The position numbers and the translations under genes were made by a program. A stretch of DNA of 64,000 bases from Isoetes taiwanensis (Eukaryota > Streptophyta > Lycopodiopsida > Isoetales > Isoetaceae). The notes below the pieces were generated by a model. The model made no database searches, was not told the DNA's origin, and worked only from the letters and a program-made list of their open reading frames with translations. Of this stretch, positions 47,790 through 61,705 are shown piece by piece (the stretch's first letter is position 1; each line of letters opens with the position of its first letter). The DNA lies in contig JAJEKV010000105.1 in assembly GCA_021234155.1 (NCBI GenBank), forward strand, positions 3,392,937 to 3,456,936, written 5' to 3'.

Positions 47790-49680
47790 ATCTATCTATA
47801 ATAGATTCCTAGAAAACCTTAAAGAATCTTATAGAATCTCTCTAAAATAGGGGTAGCCTTGATGGAATATTGGTAAACTTGAAAATCTTATAGAAACTCG
47901 GGGAATCTATTCTTGCCAACGTATGTACATTCGGCTTTGTACACTTCCTCATAGTACCCATACTTGTATATATATCTCTTATATATATACAATTATTTGA
48001 TGGGTCCTATGGGGGGTTGAATGTGGGTAGAGATTAATCCTATCCGTCTAATTTTTGAGGTGGCACTTAAATGGCCCTTTGGATTTGATGGGGGCATGCA
48101 TGGGCCATGCATGGGCCATGCACCCCATCCATGAACCGCTGATGGGCACGTGTGAAATCTTGGCCCTTGATTTTTAAAGGGAAGATGCAAGGAAGGTCCC
48201 TTAAAAGGTGCTTTTGGTGCGATCAATCTTAACCGTTGGATCAAAAGGGGAGGAAAAATCTTAACCATTAAATTTTTATTAAATTGCAATTTCTTTATTA
48301 AAAGAGGTGAGGTGGCACCCTTATTTAATAAAAAGGTAATGAGGTGGCACCAACATTAATAGATGGACTTTCTAGGAAGCTTCTTTTTATAATCACTTCA
48401 AAGGCCGATAACTTGCAAAGAGAGGGCTCGGATGAAGGTGAGACCCACACCATTGGATTCTCGCCGAGAACTTCCCAATGAGTGGTGCTTTGGCATCGCT
48501 CCATCGCTAGCTTGGAGCTAATGTGATCGAATACTAAGTTTCTTTTGGAAACTTAGAATTTTACTGTAATCTATGAATTTAAAAGAATCTAGGGAATCTC
48601 CATAGGATTTTAGGAATTTAAAGGAAGCTCAAGAGAATCTTTGGGAATCTATGAGAATCGCAAAGGGAATCTTTGAGATTCTATAGGAATCTTTATAAAA
48701 CCTTTGAGAATGTAGAAGAATCTTCATAGAATCTAAGGGAATCTAGGAGAATCTACATAGAAATATGGGAAATCTAGAGGAATCTTGAGATGATCTTTAG
48801 GAGGCTAGAGGAACCCCAACAAAATTAGGGAATTTATGGGAATCTCAAGAGAATCATAGAGAATCTAGTAGGATCAAGTGCATCTTCATAAAAATCTTTG
48901 AGAATCCTTGAAAATCTATAGAATCTAAGGGAATCTATATAGAATCTAACAAAATTTAGGAGAATCCACATAGAATTTTGGAGACTCCAGAGGTTTCTTG
49001 TGATAAGTTAAAAATCTAGAGGGATCTTTATAGAATCTTAAGAATCTAGGGGAAGCTTTGTGGAATCTTAAGGAATCTTTCATTAATAAGTGTGTTTAGT
49101 AGGGGAATCTCGATAGAATCTAAGAGAATCTATATAGAATCTTGGAAAATCTAGGATAATCTTTGAGAATCTAGTTGAATCTTAAGAGAATCTTAAGTAA
49201 CTTATGGGATTAAGAGTATTTAAGGGAATCTTCCTTAAATCTTTGAGAATCTAGGATACTTTTTCCTGAATCTTCAAGAATCTAAGTGAATCTTTATAGA
49301 ATCTTCATTGAATGGCTCAGAATCTAGCAGAATCTAAGCGCTAAAATCTTTGAGAATCTAGGGGAATCTTGATGGAATTTTCAAGATTCTAGGGGAATCT
49401 CTATAGAATCTAACAAAATCTAGGAGAATCTACATAGAATTCTAAAGAATTTAGAGGATCCTTGTGATAACGTTTGAAATCTCGAGGAATCTTTGTAGAA
49501 TCCTAAGAATCTAAGGGAATCTTAGGGAATCTTTTACACTAAGTGTGTTTTTCTAGGGGAATCTTGATAGAACCTAAAGGAATCTAAGAGAATTTATATA
49601 GAATCTTAAGAAATGTAGAGAAAATTTGGGATAATCTTTGAGAATCTAGGGGAATCTTAAGAGAATCTTAAGTTTGGATG
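47790..49680. repeat. Degenerate satellite with GAATCT core, interrupted by R copy 4
   Basis: From about 47,795 to 47,915, and again from about 48,545 to 49,675, GAATCT or close variants recur every 10-25 bp in words such as GAATCTAGGGGAATCTT and ATAGAATCTAAG. No fixed monomer is evident. The two blocks are separated by R copy 4, which suggests insertion of R into one array. Confidence 0.8.
47946..48375 (+). repeat. Dispersed repeat R, copy 4
   Basis: It starts TCCTCATAGTACCCATACTT, then TATATATATC..ATATATACAATTAT and GGTAGAGATTAATCCTATCC. Later it has (T)TGGCCCTTGAT and AACCGTTGGAT words and the GAGGTGGCACCAACATTAAT block shared with copy 2. It is more diverged in the hairpin region than the other copies. 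Confidence 0.7.
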
Positions 49681-49697
49681 GCTCAAAATTTGTGTAC

Positions 49698-49740
49698 TCC
49701 CTTATAGTACACTCACTTGTATATATATATATATATACTT
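49698..49740 (+). repeat. Dispersed repeat R, left end only (copy 5)
   Basis: TCCCTTATAGTACACTCACT followed by TTGTATATATATATATAT matches the left end of copies 2-4. The LINE fragment follows at once. Confidence 0.6.
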
Positions 49741-50915
49741 GGTGTATGAAACAACTAATACTCTTAAAAAGTTTCAAAAACAAATTTATTTGGTGGGTGG
49801 AACAACTAATCCTCTTACAGTCTTCATTGAAATAGGAAGTTTCAAAAATCCTCTGCCATTTGCATGGAAAAAGGGCACACGCTCAAAGAAAGATGGTGGT
49901 CTGCGCATGATGGATCTATCTTTGTATAGCAAAGTCTTAATCTCCAAGTTTGTCTTGCGGAGCTTGTTTGGACAGACGCAGTCTTGTGGGATTCGATCGC
50001 TTGTTCAGGCTCCTGAGCATTCTTGTGTGTTTGGAAAATTGGCACTTACCCCATGTCTTCCCTGGGCATTGTTTTTCCCATAAAGCTGTCTCCTCATGCA
50101 TCTCCTTTTCTCCACGGAGTTCTAAAGGTAGGGAAAGTTGTGCGGTTGTTGGCTTCTTTACGTCCTTCAAATTGGTCTCAGGTTACATCACCTTTTCTTT
50201 GGATACCTTTGCCTCATTTCCCTGGCTTTGCTCCGCTTATTTGGTCCATGCTCTCAAAGACGTGGCGCCAATGGCTTTCAATAAGTATACCTCATCTTGA
50301 AGCTTGGTACTCTGGTGGTCATCTCCGCTCATGGTAGGATTTCCAAGACAATTATAGTTTGACATCGCAAGATCATTACATATTGGAAGCGGTTGCTGGC
50401 AACATTCCCCTGCGGCCCAACGCTGCTACTGAGTCTGTCTAGTAGTTTACAGTTGATATCTCTTGGGACAAGCCCTTTGTTAGAAACTCCTACAAGCATC
50501 ACTGGCAACTATCCACATGACATTCATTGGATAGTTTGGTTTAGGTCATGGAACTAGAATATTCCTCTTAAGCAGTATGTTCTTCTCTTGCGTGTATTTG
50601 GCACTAAGAACCAATCTTAAAGTTCATTCTTTTAAGCCCCATTTGGGCACAAGTTCGGGCATCCTTTCATACACATCTCGCGAATCAAAAAGTCCTGCTC
50701 GGCCTTTTTCCTTGCAGATAGCCACGCTTTAAGAAGTGGGCATTTAATATTTTGCAGGACTTTAATTTGTAGGGTAGTGAGGAAGCACACATATCACGTG
50801 GTTTTTAGAGGTGTGCGCACTCCTACTGCGTTGGAGCTGATGTCCACCTTCCTTAGCATTTTCTTGTAATATCTTTCTTTTTTTAATTTAAGTCTTTTCT
50901 TCCACAAAAAAAAGA
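49741..50915 (+). mobile_element. L1-type LINE 3' fragment
   Basis: A frame reads LPFAWKKGTRSKKDGGLRMM then DLSLYSKVLISKFVLRSLFG, the conserved region after the RT palm in plant L1 elements (KxxGGLGxxDLxxxNxALLxKWxWR). Further broken pieces run to about 50,760. The end CTTGTAATATC..TTT..AAGTCTTTTCTTCCAC followed by A-rich sequence at 50,908 is a usual L1 3' end. It is 5' truncated and broken, and distinct from the LINE family with microsatellite tails. Confidence 0.65.
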
Positions 50916-51029
50916 AGGGTCTGCCACTTTATCTACACAACCCCACCACCATCCATCAGCCATGGTTTATGTATAACATGATTTATTGGTTTTTTACAAT
51001 AATCAAGTTCAAGTTCCCAAAAAGTCCCT

Positions 51030-54000
51030 ATAGCGGGGCCGATCGAGTTGCCAAAAGCTTCTAGACGGACAAATATAACAGGTACCTATGGGTGCGCGTG
51101 CAGAATTGCAGTGGTAGCCCCCTCTTTGTGGCGGCCTGCTACTTCCCACATGCCGAAAGCAACTTCTATCACAACCATCCGGGTGTGGATAGGTTGGAGC
51201 CCTATGTCGATCTATACGATGACATACAGCAGCACAAGCAGCAGGGTAGGGTCATCCTCATTGGAGACTTCAATGCCCGCACTGGCACGGAACAGCCGGT
51301 GAGATTTGACCCTCTCGCAGATGATGTATTGCAGCTAAGCCCTTCAGCAGGAGCTTGGCCACGGGCATCAGCTGACATTTAGGTCTCGCGTTATGGGAGG
51401 CAGTTGTTGCTGCTTTGCAGTATCTTTGACCTTGTGATTTGCAATGGACTAGCATAGTGGTCGTCCTCCAGCCAGCACACTTGCAGGCAGGAGAACTAGG
51501 GAGGTGGGTCCAAGTGATAGACTATGTTTTGGTGGCCGAGCAGGACATGCATCTCGTCAAACATTTTCGAGTGGGAACAGCTGGTAGGGATGAGGAGGTG
51601 GACTCAGACCTGCCCGCTCTACTTGCAGCTGGCTTGGCAAGTTGCTCCACACGCCTATCCAACACCTCCTCGTATGCCCCAGCTCAGACTGGACTATGAG
51701 CGCGCTCCTACTTACTCCCAAATACTTACGGAAGATCTGGCAAGCATCTCACAATGCTCAACTTGGACCAAAGATGCGAGGCGTGCTCATTGACGCCCCT
51801 GGCTACCGCAGAGAGAGGTGTTTTGGGAGAAGTCGCCTGTGCAAACCTCGAGCTACGCCCTTTCTGCGTAACCAGTCGATGCCGAGTGCAAAGAATGCAA
51901 ACACTGGCTCTGCCAAGTCACAGACCCTTTTCTACGCTCGGATGCAGTGAAGCAATACTGCACTTTCCTTAAGGCTATAAAGGCTAGGTACATTGCGGCC
52001 TGTCAACAGGAAATGTTCTTCCTCCTGGAACGTCATCCCAGGACATTCGCGATTGCCGCCCACGAAACATCACCCGCACGGTGGGGGCAATACCGCAGCA
52101 GCCTCTACAACCCCCGAGGGGGCACGGGCGCATTACCCCTCTCCCCCAGTAGGGCCCCATATTGGAAATCAGGGAGGCGGAGGTAGCACAGGGGCTGCAA
52201 TGTCTAGCCAATAGAAAAGCATCAGACCTTAATGGCATGCAAGCAGAGTTACTCAAGTGGGCAGGAACATCCATCACGCCAGTACTGACAGACATGTTCA
52301 ACAAGGCATTGCGGGAAGGTTTTCCCCCGCAATGGACTACTAGTAGGGTTGTCCCAATCTATAAAGCAGGAGACCCGCATTGCCCGGTCAATTAGCGGAC
52401 CATCATGATCAGCTCAGTATTTGCAAAGCTTCTCACGGGATCCTCGGCGGTTAGGTTGACGGGATGGGCGAGGGCCAGGAGTCCCAGGGGCACTCACACA
52501 GGCAGGATTCAGGCCGAGGCATTCAACCATAGATCATATCTTCACGTTGCGGACTCTGGTTGAGGACAGCAGGAACCATCGGCAAGATCTGTATTGCTGC
52601 TTCGTAGACTTCACAAAGGCTTTTGACACTGTGCCTTGGGAAAGCTGTGGGCAAGATTGCAGCAGCTAAAAGTCCCTGCTGAACTACAGAACACGGTGTA
52701 CAGGTTATATGAGACATGCACCGGTCGGCTGCAAATAGCGGGACAACCATTCGAGAGCAGTATCGGGGTCCGCCAGGGATGCCCTCTCTCTCCCATACTA
52801 TTTGGTTGGAGAGAGCTCGCTGATAATAGCGGCACTGGGGCTCATCTCCTACACCAGATGATCAAGCAACCGATCTATGCTGATGATGTGGACCTCTTAG
52901 CACACACTCAGGCGGACATGCAACGCCATCTCAATGCCCTGGACACATTCTGCCAGGAGACTGACATGCATGTCAACTTAGCCAAAACCAAGGTGGTTCT
53001 GGTATCGTTCGCACGCCAGCCACGGCCTCCAATCCTCACTTATCGTGGCCAAAATGTTAAAGTGGTGCCCGCTTACAAATATTTGGGGGTGGAATTCCTA
53101 TCGGCCATGAACTGAGACGATTCTATCCGGCTGCGAGCCGCAGCAGGTTGGAAGGCACTCTATGCAATGGAGAACAATAGTCACAAGGCAGAGCTATATG
53201 ATTGGACCCACCAATCACACCTATTCAAGGTGCTAGTAGAACCTGTGCTTTTGTACGGGGTCAAGGTCTGGGGCCCGGTGATTTCCCTCGCTACTTGGAA
53301 TGACTTGGAGTAGGTGCAGAATGGAGATGAAGTCCACAGTCCCATACCAAATACTGCTGCAGGAAACAGGTTACTTGCCTCTTTAAAGGGAGGCCCTTGA
53401 CAGACACATCGTCTACTTCCAGAAGGTGGTCAGCATGGACGATTCTCGTCTCCCTAACCTTGCTTACACTGTGGCAATGGGGCTAAAAGCCTGCTGACTG
53501 GAAAAGAGAGCTTAGTGGCTGGCCAGATGGAATGTGCAGGAGCACAGGTGCATCCAAGTGCAAATGGAGGCAGATCACCGCAGCCTCAGACAGTACCTTG
53601 ACACATGCTTCCTCAGTAAGCTATGGGATGCCCGCACCCTTGAACAGGTCAAGATGGCATTATCAATGCCACATAAATCCCATATTGGAGTGGGGCCCGC
53701 AATGCTACCTGCGCACTCATCTACCCACGAAAAAGTGCAGATTCATTGCCTCTATCCGCACAGGTGCACACCATCTCCTGATTGAGACAGGGAGATGGGT
53801 TGGGGAGCTGCGTCAGGAGAGGCTTTGCCAATCCTGCCAGGTTGGAGCTGTGGAAGACGAATGCCACACTCTTCAGAGTTGTCTGGCATATGATGACATT
53901 CGGATACGCTATGTTGAGCTAGTCCGTCCCGGCCATCCCCTGCATGAGATGCTGAGCACGACCTCGGTTCGGAGGTTGGGCTCGTACATTCGAGAGATCA

Positions 54001-54230
54001 TGGATCGCCGAGATTAGCTCGATCCTATATGTATATATTTCTGTCTATATTTGTATTTGTACAATTTAACAGCAGACCTATTACTGTCATGGTTTTCCCC
54101 CCAAACAACTCTTTAGGGCGAGAGGGGGTTTTTCAACCCGGACAGTAATACGCTTGCTGAGCCTCCTGTTTGGGTCCCATAAGCCAATTGGTCTCCGTGG
54201 ACGATAAAATCCTATTCTATTCTATTCTCT
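51030..54230 (+). mobile_element. Second copy of the microsatellite-tailed LINE family, 5' truncated
   Basis: This copy shares ordered protein pieces and the 3' terminus (GGGTCCCATAAGCCAATTGG, then TCTCCGTGGACGATAAAA) with the element at 7.2-12.4 kb. It begins inside the endonuclease domain, has less GC than the first copy and is better preserved. The tail is (TATTC)n at about 54,212-54,228. No clear target-site duplication was found. Confidence 0.85.
51092..54017 (+). pseudogene. LINE ORF2 remnant (endonuclease, RT, C-terminal zinc-finger-like domain)
   Basis: The frame at 51,092-51,380 contains GRVILIGDFNARTGTEQ, the GDFNA catalytic motif of the APE-type endonuclease. RT motifs follow: MQAELLKWAGTSITPVL, PPQWTTSRVVPIYKAGD, FVDFTKAFDTVPW (across a frameshift), GVRQGCPLSPILFGW, then PIYADDVDLLAH with the catalytic aspartates of motif C, NLAKTKVVL and AYKYLGVEF. 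The 53,532-54,017 frame ends with RTGAHHLLIETGRWVG and RLCQSCQVGAVEDECHT, a CxxC..H type C-terminal domain common in several LINE clades. Stops and frameshifts (for example after HCPVN and at SAMN) inactivate it. Confidence 0.88.
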
Positions 54231-54473
54231 TTTGCTTAGGCCTAAATGATTCTGGATAACAGCACATTAGCATCATTGAGATGATAGCCAACATTGAAAC
54301 TCTAGGATAGGATCCCATTTTCCACTCTGAAAACTGACAATCTTTAAAAGAATACTATTTAAGTCAACCCATTCTGTTTCACTGCCAAAATAGTTACAAG
54401 AAAAGAAAATATTGATAGCGTATTCCTTGTTCCAGCATTCCTTGTCTGTTCCCATTGCAAACAGATTACCCTA

Positions 54474-54547
54474 ACACCGTATTTTAAGAGCGACTTGCAA
54501 TTGCTTATGTGACACCGTATTTTAAGAGCGACTTGCAATTGCTTATG
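54474..54547. repeat. 38-bp tandem duplication, 36 bp identical
   Basis: ACACCGTATTTTAAGAGCGA starts identical copies at 54474 and 54512, each ending TTGCTTATG. Confidence 0.92.
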
Positions 54548-55005
54548 GTATGACATATCATATATTGCTTTAATGTAATATATATATACCTCATGGATTA
54601 TATGCAGTTGCTTATGGAATGTGACACGTGATAGTGATACGGTATTCCTGTCGACTAAAATTCCAACTAAAATTCCATGGCCATCTGCTTGCAGTTCAAA
54701 TTTTTACTCAACAGTAATGCTCTTCCCTTTAGAGAAATTTGAAGGCCAAGAAAGTTTGTGTGTGATTATCAAAATAATGAATATTCACCCACGTTCTCTA
54801 GAAAAGCTTGTCTTGGAATATCGCTAGGATCAACCTTCATCATCCAGCTATATTTTAGCATTCAAAACGTCACTGGCTTGTCTCCATTGTAACCTTTATG
54901 GACCAAATAATTGCATTGCTCTTGATGTCGTTGATCTCAAATAATGTTCAAATCAATACTTATGGTTGTACAGCTGCAAGAAGCTTCTCATAGACCTCTC
55001 TTACG

Positions 55006-57134
<2,129 letters not shown>

Positions 57135-60100
57135 GGCCTGATGAATAGCTTTACATACTTTCCCTAATGCATACTTGCACATAAATTTTATTGCCAAGTG
57201 GCATGACGGGGTAATGAATTTCTATTGATCTTTCATTTCTTTTACTGCTTTCCAGAACCTTTAACCTTGGCAATAGATAGTAAGGAAAATTATAAAGATA
57301 CCCTAATATCTTAGGGTATTTATAAAAATGCCCCTATATTGTCAAAAATTATGAAATTGCCCTTGTTCGGCATGGCAACAGCATAGAAAACCGAGCCATT
57401 TCTACAAAGGGGAAAAAGAGATCTGAACAGCAGTTTCGATGATCCATAGTGATCAAATGCAGTCGACGTGTGCTGCAACAGCAATTAGGCCCAATTAGCA
57501 ACAACTTCTGTAATTTGCTTTTACATGCAAAATTTGGATTTGGTAGTAACTACAGTTAACTTTTGCCTATTATAGTTGGATCAAGTCTAAGCGGATGCTT
57601 CCTGGTTACAGTTAAATTTTGTCTGTTTTGTAAGTGGATGCTTCCACCTGGTCGCTTTTGCTACTGAAAGGGCCTTTGTCTAATAACAGTTTATCTAATA
57701 TCAAATTGAAATCTGACAACATAATTTCCTAGTACAACTGAACCTGATAACATAAATAAATCTGATAATGTAATGTAACATAATGAAATGTAAATATGGT
57801 AGAAAGGAGCAACTTCATGAAATGGCAATCTGGTCTTCTTCCTCTACCTTCAAGTACATGTTCTTTTTCCTCTACCTTCAAGTACCTGGAAGAATACAAA
57901 ATGCATCAAACATATAGCCAGAATTCCAGAAGCTTGTTGAGCATAGGTGAAAAATTTGATGTGTTGCTATTAACGTCCTATCCAGGATCATCAAACAAAA
58001 CAAGTTGCATCTTCCTTTTCTAGAGAACATTTGGGCACTTATCCTAATTGTATATATAATGCAGACCATAAATGCAAATAGTAATGAAGCATTAGCAACA
58101 TACCTCATTCTGCAATAAAATTCCTAGAACTCTAGTGGTTATGGCGCCCATATTGTCCACATCTTGAATATTTATATGAATGGACTTCTCTAAAGCGATC
58201 TTCTGTTCGTATCCGCTTTTTTTTTTTTCGGGCATCCAGGCCATTTACGTGTTGCAGGAGGTTGCATACCTGCCCACTCCTCCTCTAGTACATCTTCAAA
58301 GGAAAGATTGCACCTTGCTATGAATCACACCATGCTTCCAATGAGTATTCGGGGTGTGCAAACTCTTGTGGTCTTCTCTTCAGCCATAGAATTGCTCCTA
58401 TCGCATGAGCGCATGGAATTCCTCTATGCTACCAAGCACAACAATTGCATGTTTTTTTTTTCTAAATCAACAATATATGATGTGATGATCTCAAATACAA
58501 TGACGTTACAGGGCAAGATTTTAAATTGTCTGGCACGATTAACCGATTCAATTATCTGCTTCTCTTCTTCAGGCACTAACTTAAGAAATATGACGCGCCA
58601 CTAAATATTCGACGCTCCGCCATACATCTCGCGAGACATCTCCCATCCAGCAACATCCGTCGCATGGGCCCTTTGTCTATCCCGTTTCTAGGGTAGCCAG
58701 AGCATAGGAAGAGGACACAAAGGCGTCTTGCGTGCCATTTTCCTATGGGCTCCTATAACAACGGAAGCATTACAAACATCAGCACTAGCAATAACGATAC
58801 AATTAGCTACCACGAACAGTAATACCACCCATCCATAGATCGTCCATATACATCAATACATCATCCATCAAAGGAGCTCCTACCCAAGCTCAGACTCATC
58901 GGCTGGGGCCTCAAGATAGAGCAGATTGAATTATGGCGATGACTTGGGCTGGCAGTAGACAATGGCTATAGTTGACCACTCCATCTGCCCCTCCTGTGCA
59001 TACTATCCAGAAGGGCTAAATCAGGCTATGCCATGACTGTAACCTGTCAGATATGCAATCTCTTGGTATCAGCCAACAAGACTACTCCAGAATGCATCTC
59101 CCTGGTTTGATGAGGTAGGAAGGGTTGCATCTCCCCTTCCCAGAGTGCATTGGCTCCATAGGTGACTAGAGGATCATGGTGACACACGTCCTTCTCCGAC
59201 TGAACTCCCAAAAATAAAAGTCAAGCCAACACCTGCAACTCTTGAGAGTCAGGGCAACACTATCGAAGCAGTGAATGTCGGACCCATACCCGGCCCTCTC
59301 GAAGTGGCCGATTATAAGCCTAGTCTGCCATGGGTCCCCCGTAGCCGCACTCAGTAGGGACCTCTCTCTATTTTGCCACTGCCTATGTTATGTGGTGCTC
59401 AGTCGCTCTATAAAATCTGTTGCTCTCTATGCACAGGCCACAGGTAATAGGAACTAAAAGGTCTAAACTAGAAGCATCATCTAAACAGGGCTATTAGATC
59501 TCTATCCCCCTTTCTAATACAAGAGGTGCAAATATGATCAAGCATCACATATCCACATAATATAATAAATAATAAGAATAGCATCTAATCCTAATCAGAT
59601 GCATCTAACTTACAATTAGGGTTCATGAGCCGAACTGAGGGTTCTAGAATGGCTCTACTAGAGATACGAAATGCTAACTCATCTGGAATGCTCTACTCTA
59701 AATACCTGCTCTGGAGGAACTTCCCCCTGCTTCTAGTGTCTCCATTGCTCTGCAGGTGATTTGGGGTAGCTTCCACTCCTTCTGATGCACGCATGCTCCT
59801 GGAGCTGCTGCACTATGTTGTGCTGCAACAGACGATTCTTGAAACGGAGTTTCGAGCGCGAACATGGTTCAAGGATTGCTGGAACCAAAAAATGGCCTAG
59901 GTTTAGGGTTTGGCCATTAGTAGGTTAGGGTTTCCATATCACGTCATGTGGCTCCAATAAGGTGCGTCCATGTGGCATGTCGCCAATAGAATGGGGCAAT
60001 GTCTAAAAGGTTCCCTAACTAAGGTTGGCTAAGTTATATATAATGACTTAACTATGCTCCCTTTCTCCACATTTATGTATACAATCCTACTAAGATAGAT

Positions 60101-60160
60101 TTGTATGGTGATGTGGCCTAAAATATATGTATTTATATCGTATATTTTAGGGAAACATCA
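57135..60160. other. Intergenic between STEEP1-like gene and LTR-like sequence
   Basis: An inverted repeat TACCCTAATATCTTAGGGTA lies near 57,300. TTCCTCTACCTTCAAGTAC is duplicated at about 57,839 and 57,867. A minus-strand frame at about 58,475-58,610 (KLVPEEEKQIIESVNRARQF) is coding-like but unassigned. The stretch 58,640-60,160 has no identifiable coding frame and may be LTR-derived. Confidence 0.35.
58104..58215 (-). other. Possible exon of an unidentified gene
   Basis: On the minus strand SGYEQKIALEKSIHINIQDV then DNMGAITTRVLGILLQNE is followed by a good donor (GAG|GTATGT, boundary 58104/58103). An acceptor-like ACAG lies upstream. Family not recognised. No certain partner exon. Confidence 0.3.
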
Positions 60161-60230
60161 CAAATCCCCCCTCCCCCTCCCCCCGAAGCATAACGTTATC
60201 CTCGATATTACGATAAGGTGAACGAACATG
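59500..60230 (-). mobile_element. Possible end of a Ty3-type LTR retrotransposon
   Basis: On the minus strand a frame ending SPYRNIEDNVMLRGG (about 60,225-60,180) is followed by a long G/A tract (polypurine-tract-like, about 60,190-60,163) and then TGTGATGTTTCCC, which would be the start of a 3' LTR. EDNVMLRGG-like endings occur in some plant Ty3 polyproteins, from memory. The far LTR end and the second LTR were not found. Tentative. Confidence 0.3.
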
Positions 60231-60394
60231 CATCAACCTTAAAGATCGCAATAAGGAATATAACATTTAGAATCTAAAGTGATAAACTTCCAACACTCAG
60301 TTATAACAATAATTGTAAAGACTATACTTACATATTTATACAAAATTATATAGCCTTACATACCTACATTAAATCATGGCCCATTCACACAGGC

Positions 60395-60766
60395 CCATTG
60401 CATCTAACATTCTTAAATTACAATCCCCCTGAAACCCCCTTTGGTTTGGGTGCATATTCACACAGGGGGTTACTCCGGGCAACGAGAGCTGTCGGATGGG
60501 CATATTTGCCCTTTATTCCTTGATCTGGACCGTACATAGCAATCCTCGTTTGTGGGGTATGCATGTACAAATTTTTGTATACTGTATATTAAAATTTGCA
60601 AAATACTATAAGATTTGAGGGAATGTACTTAATGGTGTTAATTTTGTACATGTATTGTAAGTTTTAGGGGGGCTCTCATTTGCCCACGTAACCCAAGTGT
60701 GAATATGCACCCAAACCAAAAGGGGGTTCGAGGGGGATTGTAATTTAAGAATGTTAGATGCAATGG
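60395..60766. mobile_element. Foldback / MITE-like element with long TIRs
   Basis: The left arm 60395-60490 and right arm 60672-60766 are inverted copies over about 95 bp. Both read, inward, CCATTGCATCTAACATTCTT, AAATTACAATCCCCCT, then GGTTTGGGTGCATATTCACA. The core of about 180 bp has no coding frame. No obvious target-site duplication flanks it, so the true boundary may lie inside, at ACAATCCCCC. Confidence 0.85.
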
Positions 60767-60969
60767 TTTGTTAAATTAATGTTAATGGTAGTTATGTGTT
60801 GGTTGTTCTATTAAAAAAAATTTTGGGCCCTTCGGGCCCTTAGGGAAACAAAGAGATGGCAACATATCTTGTGTAGAACTATAAAACCTTTATTTCTCTT
60901 TGCAATGCAAAAGTCTGCCCTTATGCAAAGGGGTGAAACAATTAGATAAGTTTACGTATATTTCACTTT

Positions 60970-61705
60970 CCGCTCACGATGTCCAGTTTTTGAATTGATC
61001 CTTAATAGTTTGGTTTTAGTGTGATCACGACTCTAGACTTGAACCATCAGAGAGATGTCGGCATCCAGAAACGCATGCAAGATACTCTTCTTCTTCGTGT
61101 ACTCCACAGTGAGGATATCGCCTATGTTACATCTCCCCAACGGTGAGTACAATCCCGGCGTTACCTTTCCCATGCAGGCCCCAAACGTGATCTGTTTAGG
61201 CTCTCTAGATGTTATAGGCACCACAAAAATCTCATCATCTCGCACATAAGCTATGGAGGAACCATCTGGTGATAATTGAGGATCAATAATTGGAGACCAT
61301 GAGATGCTCCCAACCCTGAGGCGCAATTCTGCGAACATAGACCTAGGTAAAAAATGAGAAAACAAGATCAATTACTCAATCACGGAATGGACATTCTATG
61401 TTGGTTCCACACATAATGCATAATGCATAGTGCCTATTAGTTTACAAAAGTCGATTTGTGCAAAGTTAAAAGAGATTAAAAGGAAGACCATTAGGTGCAC
61501 GATTGTGGAATGTGAAAGGCCACTCATTTCATCCAGAAATTCAAATCTAACAATAGTCAAGACATTTTAGAAATATCAAGAGATGAATGCAAAAAAGCTT
61601 AAAAGTAGACAAGAAGAATTGGATGAAAGAAATGAAACTTACTCCACCAGGCAGTGGAACCATAAGATGGGAGTGCACCGCTTTGGCCCACAAAAATATT
61701 TGTTC
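60970..61705 (-). pseudogene. Prolyl oligopeptidase / dipeptidyl-peptidase-like gene, decayed fragment
   Basis: Minus-strand pieces in order match the N-terminal half of plant S9-family dipeptidyl peptidases. An exon ending at 61643 reads WAKAVHSHLMVPLPGG before GTAAGT. Exon 61165-61342 reads LRVGSISWSPIIDPQLSPDG, SSIAYVRDDEIFVVPI and PKQITFGA. A later piece at about 60,990-61,080 has RDHTKTKLLRINSKTG after an in-frame stop. These belong to the beta-propeller domain. The joined frame of the second exon is shifted against the first, exons between FGA and RDHTKTK are missing, and no catalytic Ser domain (GxSYGG) is present. A dead gene or fragment. Confidence 0.65.

Noticed and set aside
47790-49680. 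CRISPR-like array
   Set aside because: The spacing is irregular, the repeated word is only six bases, and the genome is eukaryotic.
59060-59080. LTR primer-binding site (CTTGGTATCAGCC on the plus strand)
   Set aside because: It lacks the AGC of the initiator-Met PBS and its strand conflicts with the possible LTR end at 60.16 kb. A short match by chance is likely.
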